This document shows positions 28,584 through 28,767 of a DNA stretch of 28,767 bases, piece by piece. Below the pieces are notes generated by a model, which searched no databases, had not been told where the DNA came from, and saw only the letters and a program-made list of their open reading frames with translations. The stretch comes from Antrodiella citrinella (lineage: Eukaryota; Basidiomycota; Agaricomycetes; Polyporales; Steccherinaceae): assembly GCA_004802725.1 (NCBI GenBank), contig SGPM01000343.1, positions 1 through 28,767 on the forward strand. The letters run 5' to 3'. A program made the position numbers and the translations under genes. How positions within the stretch are numbered: the first letter of the stretch is position 1; every line of letters starts with the position of its first letter.

Positions 28584-28767
28584 AGGGGTCGCTCCTGGCA
28601 CATTCGAGTCCTTGGGCGCCGTCAGTGATGTGTTGTGTTTCTGTGAATATGATATTTCGTTAGATGTGGAGAGGAATGACCGTCTGAAGTGATCATACCT
28701 ACTTGTCAGGCTGATGAAAATTCACGCAACAGTATACAAATCAACCGTCTGAGTCGTATAGAGTCCA

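Noticed and set aside
1..28767. tRNA, rRNA or CRISPR features
   Set aside because: No A/B-box pair, cloverleaf, rRNA-like block or regularly spaced direct repeat was seen on either strand.

Overview
The window looks like nuclear DNA of a filamentous basidiomycete, probably an agaricomycete. Five things point that way: introns of about 50-60 nt with GT...AG ends and CTGAC/TACTAAC-like branch points, a chromodomain-like Ty3/gypsy retrotransposon, fast-evolving F-box genes, a single-pass membrane protein family with the YCIL / LIDG / DYLVY signature, and an Ecl1-type lifespan-regulator gene. No rRNA, tRNA, CRISPR or bacterial feature was seen. Exon models below were built by eye from splice motifs and frame continuity, and family names come from motif recognition, not from searches.

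Layout. 1-7262: a nearly complete Ty3/gypsy retrotransposon, with gag, a GGGTTTT -1 frameshift heptamer lying directly against the gag stop, an aspartic protease ORF, a C9 homopolymer that breaks the frame, then RT-RNase H-integrase and a chromodomain-like tail. No 3' LTR is recognisable. 7280-8086: a TATA-like box and a two-exon gene of unknown function, cut by the next feature. 8012-8352: a perfect inverted repeat (two 168-bp arms, 5-nt loop), the most striking structure in the window. 8515-9003: two diverged copies of a ~183-bp unit. 8945-9965 (-): a two-exon gene for a low-complexity protein, ending in one of those copies. 11151-12942 (-): a three-exon, 561-aa Ecl1-like protein. 13.2-16.6 kb: mostly degenerate sequence, with a weak LTR-like patch and a frame-broken possible membrane protein.

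16665-17881 (-): a three-exon gene of unknown function, probably cut at its 5' end. It abuts a truncated plus-strand copy (17924-18205) of the secreted-protein gene at 18880-19615 (-), and the two copies converge. About 17.9-20.45 kb is peppered with single Ns, so sequence quality is lower there. 21835-23334 (-): a six-exon, 394-aa membrane protein with four very short exons. 24.2-28.3 kb: three decayed genes, namely an F-box pseudogene with two in-frame stops, a membrane-receptor-like pseudogene with two stops and a frameshift, and a second F-box pseudogene with two deletions and a 27-bp tandem duplication.

No operon-like cooperation is expected or seen. The theme is a transposon-rich, rapidly turning-over region in which two host genes (Ecl1-like and the six-exon membrane protein) and one small secreted-protein gene look intact among element remnants, gene duplicates and pseudogenes.
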